From: Sphingobacteriia bacterium
Lineage (GTDB): Bacteria > Bacteroidota > Bacteroidia > Bacteroidales > 4484-276
Direction: 5' to 3'
Length of the DNA stretch: 54,322 bases
Assembly: GCA_009930115.1 (NCBI GenBank)
Contig: RZYY01000003.1
Span: 1-54,322, forward strand
Shown here one piece after another: positions 35,713 to 44,211 of the stretch; the first letter of the stretch is position 1, and every line of letters begins with the position of its first letter. The notes beneath the pieces were generated by a model. It ran no database searches, was not told the origin of the DNA, and saw only the letters and a list, made by a program, of their open reading frames with translations. A program made the translations under genes and the position numbers.

Positions 35713-36762
35713 ATGAAATTATCGCAATTCAAGTATCATCTTCCTCAGGAACTGATTGCTTTGCAACCCCCCGAAAATCGTGATGAATGCAACCTGATGG
35801 TGCTCGATCGAAAAACCCAAACCATTGAGAATAAAGTTTTTACCAATGTTCTCGATTATTTTGACGACGGTGATGTAATGGTGCTGAACAACACCAAGGT
35901 TTTTCCTGCCAAATTAATGGGAATCAAAGAGAAAACAGGTGCCCATATCGAAGTTTTTTTATTACGTGAATTGAATCAGGAAACCCGTTTATGGGATGTG
36001 CTGGTTGATCCGGCACGAAAAATACGGATCGGGAACAAGCTATATTTTGGTGACCAGGATGAACTTGTAGCTGAAGTAATAGATAACACTACCTCAAGAG
36101 GCCGGACATTAAGATTTCTATACGACGGCCCTTATCCTGAGTTTAAACGCATGTTGCAGGCTATGGGGAAAACTCCCCTGCCAAAAACCATTAACCGGGA
36201 GGTTAAACCTGAAGATGAAGCTTGGTATCAGACAATTTTTGCCAAGCATGAAGGTGCTGTTGCTGCTCCTACTGCCGGAATGCACTTTAGCCGCGAGCTT
36301 ATGAAACGGCTTGAACTAAAAGGGATAAATTTTGCTGAACTTACCCTGCATGCCGGTCTGGGAAATTTTCGTCAGATCGAAGTCGAAGATCTGTCCAAAC
36401 ATAAAATGGATTCAGAAGACATGACTATTGATGATATATGCTGTGAGATAGTAAACAAAGCCAAAGATAATAAAAATAAGGTTTGTGCAGTCGGAACCAC
36501 TACCATGAAAGCCATTGAATCTTCACTTACCATTTCAGGTCACCTGAAACCATATACCGGCTGGACCAACAAATTTATTTTTCCTCCTTATGATTTCAGA
36601 TTGGCTAATGCAATGATAACCAATTTCCACCTTCCAATGTCGAGCATGATGATGCTGGTAGCCTCATTCGCCGGATATGATTTCCTGATGAAAGCCTATA
36701 AAGAAGCTGTTCAGAAAAAATATAAGTTTTTTACATACGGGGATGCAATGTTGATTATTTAA
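35713..36762 (+). CDS. queA: S-adenosylmethionine:tRNA ribosyltransferase-isomerase
   Basis: QueA adds the cyclopentenediol precursor to preQ1 in tRNA, near the last step of queuosine synthesis. At 349 residues it is the standard length. The start [20 protein letters not shown] and the motifs [30 protein letters not shown] and [11 protein letters not shown] are typical; the two-domain fold is expected. It is a single gene with its own promoter. The DNA just upstream of it shows no preQ1 riboswitch that I can recognise. Confidence 0.96.
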   Translation: MKLSQFKYHLPQELIALQPPENRDECNLMVLDRKTQTIENKVFTNVLDYFDDGDVMVLNNTKVFPAKLMGIKEKTGAHIEVFLLRELNQETRLWDVLVDPARKIRIGNKLYFGDQDELVAEVIDNTTSRGRTLRFLYDGPYPEFKRMLQAMGKTPLPKTINREVKPEDEAWYQTIFAKHEGAVAAPTAGMHFSRELMKRLELKGINFAELTLHAGLGNFRQIEVEDLSKHKMDSEDMTIDDICCEIVNKAKDNKNKVCAVGTTTMKAIESSLTISGHLKPYTGWTNKFIFPPYDFRLANAMITNFHLPMSSMMMLVASFAGYDFLMKAYKEAVQKKYKFFTYGDAMLII

Positions 36763-36907
36763 TGCATTGATGCAATCTGGACAGCCCGGATATCGGATGA
36801 GAAAATCATTGGGTTCAATATTTTAAGTTCTCAGCTATGGGTCAAAATATGCTGTTTATCCACAGATCAGGGTGTTTTGAAGGATTTTACCATGATCTAT
36901 CTGACTT

Positions 36908-37582
36908 ATGAATAAATCTGTAATTATTGTTGCCGGTGGTGCAGGTCTGAGAATGAAGACTGAAATACCGAAGCAGTTTCTTGCACTAGCGGGCAAACCA
37001 ATACTAATGCACAGCATCAGCAAATTTTATGCTGCTGATTCGACAATAAAAATTGTTGTTGTGCTTCCTATTGAACATATCGGGACATGGAACCTGCTTT
37101 GCTCAAAACACCGTTTTATTGTTCCCCATCAAATTGTCCCCGGAGGTACCGAACGCTATTACTCCGTAAAAAACGGACTAAGTGTAGTTGATCCTGAAGG
37201 ATTAGTCGCTGTTCATGATGGTGTCAGGCCTCTGGTGAGTCCTTCACTAATTTTGGAGGGTTTCAGATTTGCTGCTGAACAGAAGAGTGCTGTTCCGGTG
37301 GTGGCACTGACTGAATCCCTGAGGAAATTAGATGAAATATCAAATCATCCGGTTGACCGTCGGCAGTTTTGCCTGGTTCAGACACCACAAACTTTTCAGA
37401 CCAGACTGCTTCTTAAGGCTTACGAAACTGACTTCAGGCCTGTATTTACTGATGATGCTGCAGTGTTTGAGGCAGCAGGCAATCCGGTTAATCTGATAGA
37501 GGGCATTGCAGAAAACATTAAAATAACCACTCCGCTGGATTTGATTATTGCCGAAACAATATTTAAACATCAGAAGGAATAG
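36908..37582 (+). CDS. ispD: 2-C-methyl-D-erythritol 4-phosphate cytidylyltransferase
   Basis: IspD joins CTP and MEP in the non-mevalonate pathway to isoprenoids. The 224-residue protein has the nucleotidyltransferase opening VAGGAGLRMKTEIPKQF (nucleotide binding) and HDGVRPLV and TDDAAVFEAAG, which are typical. The length fits. It is 145 bases after queA. A MITE-like element lies directly after it, so its transcript may run into that element. Confidence 0.93.
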   Translation: MNKSVIIVAGGAGLRMKTEIPKQFLALAGKPILMHSISKFYAADSTIKIVVVLPIEHIGTWNLLCSKHRFIVPHQIVPGGTERYYSVKNGLSVVDPEGLVAVHDGVRPLVSPSLILEGFRFAAEQKSAVPVVALTESLRKLDEISNHPVDRRQFCLVQTPQTFQTRLLLKAYETDFRPVFTDDAAVFEAAGNPVNLIEGIAENIKITTPLDLIIAETIFKHQKE

Positions 37583-37595
37583 AATTTTCAGGTTT

Positions 37596-37606
37596 GATTT
37601 TAAATT
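37596..37606 (+). repeat. Left flanking direct repeat (target-site-like)
   Basis: GATTTTAAATT at 37596-37606 is repeated at 37820-37830, exactly outside the palindromic element. The right copy is at the other end. This is the pattern of a target-site duplication. Confidence 0.65.
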
Positions 37607-37819
37607 ACTGCTGTCCGACAAAAATTTTGTATTTACCCCAAATACATTGAAAATATTGCGTCCCTACGGGACTTTATTGTATTTGGGGTCATCTTCAGTT
37701 CTACCTATATTTTGCCCCGCTGGGGCAGTCCCGTCAGGGATAAAATATGGGTAGAGAAGATGTTACGAAATAGGCGCAAGTCCCGTAGGGACGAAATTAG
37801 AGATTTGTCGGACAATAGT
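37607..37819. mobile_element. MITE-like palindromic element (213 bp)
   Basis: The ends are inverted: bases 37607-37622 (ACTGCTGTCCGACAAA) against 37804-37819 match at 14 of 16 positions, with a perfect core TGTCCGACAAA. Inside are nested inverted repeats: CGTCCCTACGGGACTT (37659-37674) with its exact reverse complement at 37778-37793, CTACCTATATTTT (37701-37713) with 37742-37754, CCCCAAATACA (37636-37646) with 37678-37688, and a GCCCC/GGGGC hairpin at 37714-37726. The whole can fold into a long branched hairpin. No gene is inside. The flanking 11-base direct repeats suggest insertion by transposition; a known family cannot be named. Confidence 0.75.
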
Positions 37820-37830
37820 GATTTTAAATT
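37820..37830 (+). repeat. Right flanking direct repeat (target-site-like)
   Basis: GATTTTAAATT, identical to 37596-37606 on the other side of the MITE-like element. The preceding T is also shared, making 12 bases. Confidence 0.65.
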
Positions 37831-37849
37831 TTACTTTTTTTCAAGAGGC

Positions 37850-37857
37850 TATATTTG
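37850..37857 (+). promoter_or_regulatory. TAnnTTTG -7 box upstream of ruvC
   Basis: TATATTTG is 18 bases before the ATG at 37876. It includes the TTG that an automated start caller might use. No -33 TTTG is at the right distance. Confidence 0.45.
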
Positions 37858-37875
37858 CAGAAAAAACAATTTTTG

Positions 37876-38436
37876 ATGCCGGAAAAAGCTGCAGAAAAAA
37901 TCATTCTTGGTATAGACCCGGGAACCACAGTAATGGGCTATGGTGTTTTGAATATCAGTGGTTCAGCAATGAAACTGACAACCTTGGGTGTGCTCAAGCT
38001 TTCAAAATACAACAGTCACCCCATGCGATTGCGCAAAATCTTTGAACGAACCCTCGCTTTGGTCGAGCAGTATAAGCCCGATGAGCTTTCGATAGAAGCA
38101 CCTTTTTACGGTAAAAATGTTCAATCCATGCTCAAACTCGGACGTGCACAGGGTGTTGCAATGGCAGCCGCCCTCTACCGCGATATTCCAATTTTTGAGT
38201 ATTCACCACTTCAAATCAAAAAATCAATTACCGGAAATGGTAATGCTTCTAAAGAACAGGTGGCTGCTATGCTGAAAAATCTTCTCCATTTCACGTCGAA
38301 CCCCGAAACACTTGATGCTACTGATGGTCTTGCTGCAGCTGTCTGTCACTATTTCAAACGAAATAAATCCTCTGCCGGGAAATCATATTCCGGCTGGAAA
38401 AACTTTCTTAGTGAAAATCCTGACAGGGTTTTGTAG
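37876..38436 (+). CDS. ruvC: Holliday junction resolvase RuvC
   Basis: RuvC cuts Holliday junctions in homologous recombination. The 186-residue protein from the ATG at 37876 has the catalytic Asp14 in GIDPGTT, the Glu in LSIEAPFYGKN, and the final acidic pair in LDATDGLAAAVCH. The fold and length fit. A TTG at 37855 is not a start because it lies in a promoter-like box. ruvC stands alone here; ruvA and ruvB are not in the window. Confidence 0.95.
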   Translation: MPEKAAEKIILGIDPGTTVMGYGVLNISGSAMKLTTLGVLKLSKYNSHPMRLRKIFERTLALVEQYKPDELSIEAPFYGKNVQSMLKLGRAQGVAMAAALYRDIPIFEYSPLQIKKSITGNGNASKEQVAAMLKNLLHFTSNPETLDATDGLAAAVCHYFKRNKSSAGKSYSGWKNFLSENPDRVL

Positions 38437-38460
38437 GATCAAAAACAGATTGTATTTTTG
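38430..38460 (+). promoter_or_regulatory. Bacteroidota-type promoter upstream of the EEP-family gene
   Basis: TTTG (38430-38433), inside the end of ruvC, is followed after 19 bases by TATTTTTG (38453-38460). It fits the consensus closely and would start transcription near 38467, 14 bases before the next gene. Confidence 0.65.
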
Positions 38461-38480
38461 TTTTCATAAAATCCTCATCC

Positions 38481-39464
38481 ATGAAAACAAAATATTTTAT
38501 TTCCTGGTGGAATCTTGAAAACCTGTTCGATATACGCGAATCAACAAATCGTGAAAACTGGCTGAGTAATGCACTGGCTAAAGAATTAAAAGGTTGGACT
38601 GATTCAGTTCTTCAGCAAAAGATCAATCAACTTTGTTCGATTATCAGACAAATGAATGAGAATAAAGGGCCTGATCTGCTTGGTGTCTGCGAAGTTGAAA
38701 ACAAGCCTGTGATAGAGCGATTGCTGAATGGACTTTCTCCTCTTGGGCGGGATTATGGTATTGTGCACCATGACATGTCGGACAAACGTGGCATTGACGT
38801 GGCTTTCATTTACGACAAAACCAGGTTTATTGCTGAAGAATCCTTTTCACATATCATTCTGAAGCGTACGGCAACCCGCGATCTTTTTCAGGTTAATTTC
38901 AGAACCTTGAAAAAAAAGAATCCACTCATCGTAATTGGCAACCACTGGCCGGCACGTTCAGCAGGTGTGCTGGAATCGGAACCCTACAGAATACTTGCTG
39001 CTGAAACTCTAAGCTACTGGATTCAACGGATTGCAGAAATCAGGGGAAATGATACACCTGTAATTGTAATGGGCGATTTTAACGATGAGCCTTTCAACCG
39101 TTCAGTTACTGACTATGCCCTGGCGTCGGGTGCTGCTACAAATGTGATTTATGCCCGGAATGCACGTTTGTTTAATCTTATGTGGCCGCTGTCAGGCAAA
39201 GCAGCCGGGACTTTTTATTTCAACAATTATCCCATGATGATTGATCAGTTTATGGTTACAAAAGCATTGATTAAATCAAATGGTAAAATCCGTATAGCTG
39301 AGGATGAAAGCGGTTATCTTGTTAATATTGAGAGTTTCAGTGAAATGATTAGTAAAGGGAGGTATCCAAATTCACTTTCTTTTGGCCGTCCTGCCAAAAA
39401 AAGTACATTTAACCCTGACGGATACAGCGACCATTTTCCCATCTCGATGGTTATTGAGGAATAA
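38481..39464 (+). CDS. Endonuclease/exonuclease/phosphatase (EEP) family protein
   Basis: This 327-residue protein shows the EEP fold motifs: WWNLENLFD at the start, the metal-binding Glu in LLGVCEVEN, GNHWPARS, VIVMGDFNDEPFN with catalytic Asp and Asn, and the final YSDHFPISM with the Asp-His pair. Such enzymes cut DNA, RNA or phosphoesters; the substrate is unknown. No signal peptide is seen, so it is probably cytosolic. It has a good promoter of its own at 38430-38460. Confidence 0.9.
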   Translation: MKTKYFISWWNLENLFDIRESTNRENWLSNALAKELKGWTDSVLQQKINQLCSIIRQMNENKGPDLLGVCEVENKPVIERLLNGLSPLGRDYGIVHHDMSDKRGIDVAFIYDKTRFIAEESFSHIILKRTATRDLFQVNFRTLKKKNPLIVIGNHWPARSAGVLESEPYRILAAETLSYWIQRIAEIRGNDTPVIVMGDFNDEPFNRSVTDYALASGAATNVIYARNARLFNLMWPLSGKAAGTFYFNNYPMMIDQFMVTKALIKSNGKIRIAEDESGYLVNIESFSEMISKGRYPNSLSFGRPAKKSTFNPDGYSDHFPISMVIEE

Positions 39465-39685
39465 AAAAGGAGTATAGAAGAACTGAATCAGAAATGAAGA
39501 TCAAATGCCCGGTGGAAGAATCAAATCGTCATGATATTGTTATAATCAGTCGGACAGACTGTTATTTCATCTTTTTTGGTAATCGGGGATTTTTTATGTT
39601 TTGCACCATTTTGTATCAAAATGTTTCAGCATTAATCTTCAATTACTATTGCAAAAATATCTTCCTGATCAGCATAAAAGAATGC

Positions 39686-41413
39686 TTACAGCGCTTTTGT
39701 TGCTTTTGTTTTTGACCGGATGAATATGACCAATCCTTCGAAAATAATCCAGAAAGCAAGAACAATAACTATAATATTGACCGACACAAGCAACCAGTCC
39801 TGATCTTTGGTATAGGAGATTTGATTTAGAAGTGATGCCCATAATGTGTTGATGCTCATAAAAATTGCCGGGATGATAGTTATTAGCCATTTCAAGCCAC
39901 CTTTTTTCTTCAGATAAATAGTTAGAACAATCAGGGCAAGTGCGGCAATTATTTGATTAATTGTGCCGAAAAGCGGCCATAAACTTAGTGCTCCTTTTCC
40001 GTCGGCACCGGTAACAAATGCAAGTATTCCGGCACTTAGAATCACTAAGGATGTAGAAAAGTATTTATTTCTAAAGGGACTTGATTCTTTCTGACCAAAG
40101 AGTTCCTGGAGAAAAAACCGCTGTAAACGAGCAGAAGTATCAAGGGTTGTACCAGCAAATGAAGCTACAAATACTCCCATGATAATAATAGCAATAGATC
40201 TGGGTATGCCAATAGAAGTAATCATATTGGCTGAGCCGTCAACGAAAGCACTGATTTTGGAATTCATGCCCGATGCAGCAGCCCATGATCCATAATTGTT
40301 GCTCCATGCCGAAATCCCGGTGAGCATTTCCCCGTTCTCATTCTTAAAACCCAGACCGATTCCGGCCCCGACAGCAATGATGACCAGCAATGCCAGTGCT
40401 CCCTCAGTAAGCATGCTGCCATAACCTACAAAAAGTGCATCCTTTTCATTGGATATTTGTTTGGAAGTTGTACCTGAAGCAACAATCGCATGAAAACCTG
40501 ACACAGCCCCGCATGCAATGATGATAAAGAGGGTTGGCCAAATGGCAGGAGCATCTGTTTTTCCTAAGTTAAAAGTTGGTGCAACAAATTCAAGCCCGGT
40601 GCCAAAAGAGGTGAAGATTATCCCAAGCATCAACAACCCCATTGCAATAAGAAGTTGATGAGAATTTATATAGTCCCTGGGTTGAAGAAGCGTTGTTACC
40701 GGGATAATTGAAGCAATGAAGGCGTAAATCAGCAGGATAATTGTCCAGATTCCTGTAGCCGGAATGCCACAGATTTCAATGATGTTAACGGGAAAATAAT
40801 TCCCTGCAATGACCGTAATGTACATAATAACAACAGCAAAGATACTCGGCAGGAGAAAATCTTTGCCACGCTTGTAAACCTGATGCCCGAGCCAGACTGC
40901 AATAGGTATTTCGAGCCATATCGGTACGACTGAGCCGGGGTACATGTCGAATATAATTGCCATGACTAATCCCAGAACAGCAATAAGAATCCATAACTCC
41001 AGCAACCCAATGATGTAAAAAAATACTTTCGTTCGCTTGTTCAGATAAATGCCTGTAATTTCTGCTATAGAGTGCCCGCGATGACGCATTGAAGTAATTA
41101 AAGTCCCATAATCATGCACCGCACCTATAAAAATACTCCCGAAAAAAACCCACAGCACTGCGGGTACCCAGCCCCAGATGATGGCAATAGCAGGTCCAAC
41201 AATTGGACCTGTTCCTGCAATAGAGGTAAAATGATGACCGAAAATAATCTCTTTTTTGGTGGGGACGTAATCAAATCCATCATACATGGTTTCTGCAGGT
41301 ACCTTGAATTTTTCATCAATTTTAAAAATACGCCTGCTGATAAATTTTCCGTAAAGGTGATACATCAACAGATAACCGGCAAATACCAAAAACATTACAA
41401 CCAGCGGATGCAT
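39686..41413 (-). CDS. cstA: Carbon starvation protein A (CstA), peptide/pyruvate transporter family
   Basis: CstA-family proteins are inner-membrane transporters for peptides or pyruvate, induced when carbon is scarce in enteric bacteria. At 575 residues this is the shorter form seen in Bacteroidota. It has about 16 hydrophobic helices. The N-terminal HHFTSIAGTGPIVGPAIAIIWGW and a later GFHAIVASGTTSKQI are family hallmarks. The C-terminal part ends in TM helices and a charged tail. It is transcribed divergently from the DUF2461 gene, and its exact substrate is not known. Confidence 0.92.
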   Translation of the reverse strand: MHPLVVMFLVFAGYLLMYHLYGKFISRRIFKIDEKFKVPAETMYDGFDYVPTKKEIIFGHHFTSIAGTGPIVGPAIAIIWGWVPAVLWVFFGSIFIGAVHDYGTLITSMRHRGHSIAEITGIYLNKRTKVFFYIIGLLELWILIAVLGLVMAIIFDMYPGSVVPIWLEIPIAVWLGHQVYKRGKDFLLPSIFAVVIMYITVIAGNYFPVNIIEICGIPATGIWTIILLIYAFIASIIPVTTLLQPRDYINSHQLLIAMGLLMLGIIFTSFGTGLEFVAPTFNLGKTDAPAIWPTLFIIIACGAVSGFHAIVASGTTSKQISNEKDALFVGYGSMLTEGALALLVIIAVGAGIGLGFKNENGEMLTGISAWSNNYGSWAAASGMNSKISAFVDGSANMITSIGIPRSIAIIIMGVFVASFAGTTLDTSARLQRFFLQELFGQKESSPFRNKYFSTSLVILSAGILAFVTGADGKGALSLWPLFGTINQIIAALALIVLTIYLKKKGGLKWLITIIPAIFMSINTLWASLLNQISYTKDQDWLLVSVNIIVIVLAFWIIFEGLVIFIRSKTKATKAL

Positions 41414-41535
41414 AACAGAGAAATTTAAAGTTAAAGTATTGACATTTTGTTAAATATGATCTTTACCCTGAAAATGGATAGGTTACACACAAATTCATTT
41501 TGTCTTGCGAAAGTATTCATTTTTCAAAACAAAGC

Positions 41536-41543
41536 TATTTTTG
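41536..41543 (+). promoter_or_regulatory. TAnnTTTG -7 box upstream of the DUF2461 gene
   Basis: TATTTTTG lies 21 bases before the ATG at 41565. No -33 TTTG is at the expected distance. Confidence 0.4.
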
Positions 41544-41564
41544 CAGCCATCCAAAAGTAAAACC

Positions 41565-42233
41565 ATGATGCAGGAAATTTTTGATTTTCTCACTGCGTTG
41601 CGAAATAATAACAACCGCGAATGGTTCAACGCTAATAAAGAATGGTACGCAGAAGCCAAACGGCTGCATGAAATTTTTGTAGCCAAAATTATTAAAGAAG
41701 TCGCCGTTTTCGATAGTGATGTCGCACTTTTATCTCCTTCTGATTGCACCTTCAGGATATACCGCGATGTAAGGTTTCGCAAGGACAAATCACCCTACAA
41801 AACCAACATGGGTGCCTATCTGAGCCGGGGAGGCAAAAAGAGCAATTACGGAGGGTATTACCTGCATCTTGAACCGGGTGCTTCATTCCTTGGAGGTGGG
41901 ATGTGGATGCCTCCTGCCGAAATTCTTAAACTTATAAGACTGGAAATTTACAATTTTCCCGACGAATTCAAGCAAATCATCCAAAATTCTGATTTTATCA
42001 GTATTTATGGCCCACTTACCGGCGAAAAATTAAAAAGTTATCCTAAAGATTTCCCTTCTGATTTCCCTGAAATTGAGCTGTTAAAACATAAAAGTTATGC
42101 TGTAACATCCCCTCTCAGTGACAAAATGATTTTAAGCGAACATATTCCGTACGTTGTTGTTAAATCTTTCCAAACGCTGCTGCCTTTGGTGAAATTTATC
42201 AATCGTGCTATAGATGAAGCACAGCCCGGTTAA
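41565..42233 (+). CDS. DUF2461 domain protein (TIGR02453 family)
   Basis: This 222-residue protein belongs to a family of unknown function. It has the hallmark opening IFDFLTALRNNNNREWFNANKEWY and the basic motif FRIYRDVRFRKDKSPYKTNMGAYLSRGGK, with YYLHLEPGASFLGGGMWMP. The start ATG at 41565 (or 41568) is favoured because the longer TTG or ATG frame from 41505 has no family match and lies before a promoter-like box. The role is not known. Confidence 0.85.
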   Translation: MMQEIFDFLTALRNNNNREWFNANKEWYAEAKRLHEIFVAKIIKEVAVFDSDVALLSPSDCTFRIYRDVRFRKDKSPYKTNMGAYLSRGGKKSNYGGYYLHLEPGASFLGGGMWMPPAEILKLIRLEIYNFPDEFKQIIQNSDFISIYGPLTGEKLKSYPKDFPSDFPEIELLKHKSYAVTSPLSDKMILSEHIPYVVVKSFQTLLPLVKFINRAIDEAQPG

Positions 42234-42546
42234 GAAAATGCTTTTATCATTATTGACTCTGAATCGAATTATTTATGGTTGGTTGTAAAGAATCCATTAA
42301 AATAAATAATTTTACAGGCTGTTGATCCGGCCATGTTAAAAATTTCTCCGGAAGACAACCATCAGACGCTGAAAGCAGATTATAGCATAAGAATATGTTC
42401 GTAAGGTTTTACCTATGCACCGACATTTCAGTAAAAAAAGTTAATCAGGATTATCGGATTTAATCAAATGATGATTACATTTGCAGATGTTCATGGGAAT
42501 TTTATGTAATGATAAAACCAAAGCATTTTTTCTAAAAAATCATGAT
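42234..42546. other. Intergenic region upstream of the polysaccharide locus
   Basis: This 313-base AT-rich spacer holds no convincing gene. It contains TACATTTG (42476-42483), a -7 box match for the receiver gene. No terminator for the DUF2461 gene and no clear -33 element were found. Confidence 0.55.
42476..42483 (+). promoter_or_regulatory. TAnnTTTG -7 box at the start of the polysaccharide locus
   Basis: TACATTTG lies 64 bases before the receiver ATG at 42547 and is the best promoter candidate for the whole locus. The -33 part is not clear. Confidence 0.4.
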
Positions 42547-42957
42547 ATGGAAAAAGAAAATAAAAGATTGAAAGTTCTGGCGGTTGACGATAACAAGGCA
42601 ATTTTGATGATCAACAAGGAGCACCTCTCCGCACGGTTTGATGTTATTACCAAACTGAATGACAAAGAAGCCATGCTGTGGATGGAAGCAGGCAATTTTC
42701 CCGATATCATTGTGGCAGATATGGAAATGGATAATGACAAAGAAGCCGGGTTTAAATTTTTAAAAAATATACGTTCCAGTGGTTATTTTTCAGCTATTCC
42801 GGTCATTATTCTCAGTGGGAGCGAAGAAGCCAAAGACACTCCCCTCAGGGTTAAATGTCTCAACGAAGGTGCTAATGCTTTCATGACAAAGCCATTTAGT
42901 CCGGAAGAGCTGGAAGCAAACATCACTGCCATTTTACGAACAGCAGGGAAATTATAA
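42547..42957 (+). CDS. Stand-alone response regulator receiver protein
   Basis: This 136-residue protein is a receiver domain with no output domain. It has the acidic pair in AVDDNKA, the phosphoacceptor Asp in IVADMEMD, the switch Ser in IILSGSEE and the Lys in FMTKPFSPEEL. The CheY-like fold is complete, so it should be phosphorylated by a histidine kinase, but no kinase is in the window. The ATG at 42547 is chosen because earlier candidates are close to a promoter-like box. It is 18 bases before the receiver-fused sugar transferase, so both probably act together. Confidence 0.9.
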   Translation: MEKENKRLKVLAVDDNKAILMINKEHLSARFDVITKLNDKEAMLWMEAGNFPDIIVADMEMDNDKEAGFKFLKNIRSSGYFSAIPVIILSGSEEAKDTPLRVKCLNEGANAFMTKPFSPEELEANITAILRTAGKL

Positions 42958-42975
42958 CCATTAATATCTACTGTT

Positions 42976-44169
42976 ATGTCATCAAAAAGTCACATTGCAG
43001 TGGTTACCAGCTCACCTGAAATTACAGATGATTTCACCAGGGAGTTGGGAGCTTTTTACGAAATTGAATTTTTCAGGAATGGGATTTTTTTGGTTAATGA
43101 TATCAGAAATGCAGGCAAAAGATTTGATTTGATAATTTCCGATGCGGAGCCCGGTGAAAACGGAGGGATTTATCTCAAGAAAGCATTGCAATCAGAAACC
43201 ATTCATCCGGTGGTACCTTTCGTATTGCTTGTTGCCCAACTGACAAACGAAATTAAAGTAGCATGTTTGAAGGAACGAATTGCCGAGCTGGCCAGAAAAC
43301 CTGTCAGTTTTACGCAGTTAAAAACCCGTATTACATATCTGCTTGAGCATTGGAACGAGCATCCGGAAGTTGGGCACGACGATCAAAAATCTGCAAAATA
43401 TAAAGCCAGATGGGATAAACGATTGTTCGATATTATTTTTTCAGCTTTTGCGCTCATCGTCCTTTCTCCGCTTTTTCTGCTGGTAGCAATTGCTTTGCTT
43501 ATCGAATCAAAGGGAAAAGGCGGTGTATTTTATTTTTCTTACCGTATTGGAACCGGATTTCAGAAATTCAAATTCTGGAAATTTCGTTCCATGTATCCTG
43601 ATGCTGATAAACGTCTTAAGGAGCTCAAGCATCTAAATCAGTATGCTTCCCCGGGTATGGGCCAGTTGAATGCTGATAATGAAGAGCCGGAAAGATTAAT
43701 GAAACGCTGTAAAGAATGCGAGGAGAAAAATATTCCCTGTCAGCAGCCCAGATACACCGACAAAGGGATGGTGTGCGGAAAACTTTACAACGAGGTGAAA
43801 GAAGCAGCATTTATTAAAATTAAGGATGATCCGAGAATAACCAGGGTTGGCAGAATCATTCGGAATACAAGTATAGATGAGCTGCCACAGTTGTGGAATG
43901 TGCTTACTGGTGATATGTCCATTGTTGGTAATCGTCCGTTGCCTGTCTATGAGGCTGAGAAATTGTCGGTTGATAACTTTGCAAAACGATTTTTGGCTCC
44001 GGCCGGAATTACGGGTAAATGGCAGGTAGAAAAAAGAGGACGTGGCGAAATGTCGGAAGAAGAACGCCTGAACCTCGATAATCAATATGCTGATGAATCA
44101 AGTCTTGTGAATGACCTGAAACTCATTTTAAAAACCATACCAGCTTTATTTCAAAAGGAAAATGTCTGA
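42976..44169 (+). CDS. Initiating sugar transferase with N-terminal pseudo-receiver domain
   Basis: This 397-residue protein should start the glycan by putting the first sugar phosphate on undecaprenyl phosphate at the inner membrane. Residues 1-125 look like a receiver: Asp56 (SDAEPG) and Lys108 (ARKPV) are kept, but the acidic pair is replaced by SSPE, so phosphorylation may not occur. A membrane helix (about 150-176) then leads into the PssY/WbaP-type transferase with KFRSM, DDPRITRVGR, ELPQLWNVL and GDMSIVGNRP. Between them an insert has four Cys (245, 248, 255, 267; CKECEEKNIPC and later Cys), which could bind a metal. The family is common in Bacteroidota; its control is not known. Confidence 0.9.
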   Translation: MSSKSHIAVVTSSPEITDDFTRELGAFYEIEFFRNGIFLVNDIRNAGKRFDLIISDAEPGENGGIYLKKALQSETIHPVVPFVLLVAQLTNEIKVACLKERIAELARKPVSFTQLKTRITYLLEHWNEHPEVGHDDQKSAKYKARWDKRLFDIIFSAFALIVLSPLFLLVAIALLIESKGKGGVFYFSYRIGTGFQKFKFWKFRSMYPDADKRLKELKHLNQYASPGMGQLNADNEEPERLMKRCKECEEKNIPCQQPRYTDKGMVCGKLYNEVKEAAFIKIKDDPRITRVGRIIRNTSIDELPQLWNVLTGDMSIVGNRPLPVYEAEKLSVDNFAKRFLAPAGITGKWQVEKRGRGEMSEEERLNLDNQYADESSLVNDLKLILKTIPALFQKENV

Positions 44170-44211
44170 TTTTTACAGGCAAATAAAGACTTTTAACAAA
44201 AAAAAGAAACA

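Noticed and set aside
37548-37754. 68-codon open frame across the end of ispD and the palindromic element
   Set aside because: It is only chance coding through inverted repeats.
37596-37830. CRISPR array
   Set aside because: The repeats are inverted and unequal in length, without regular spacers.
39494-39715. 73-codon open frame between the EEP gene and cstA
   Set aside because: It overlaps the end of cstA and has no recognisable feature.
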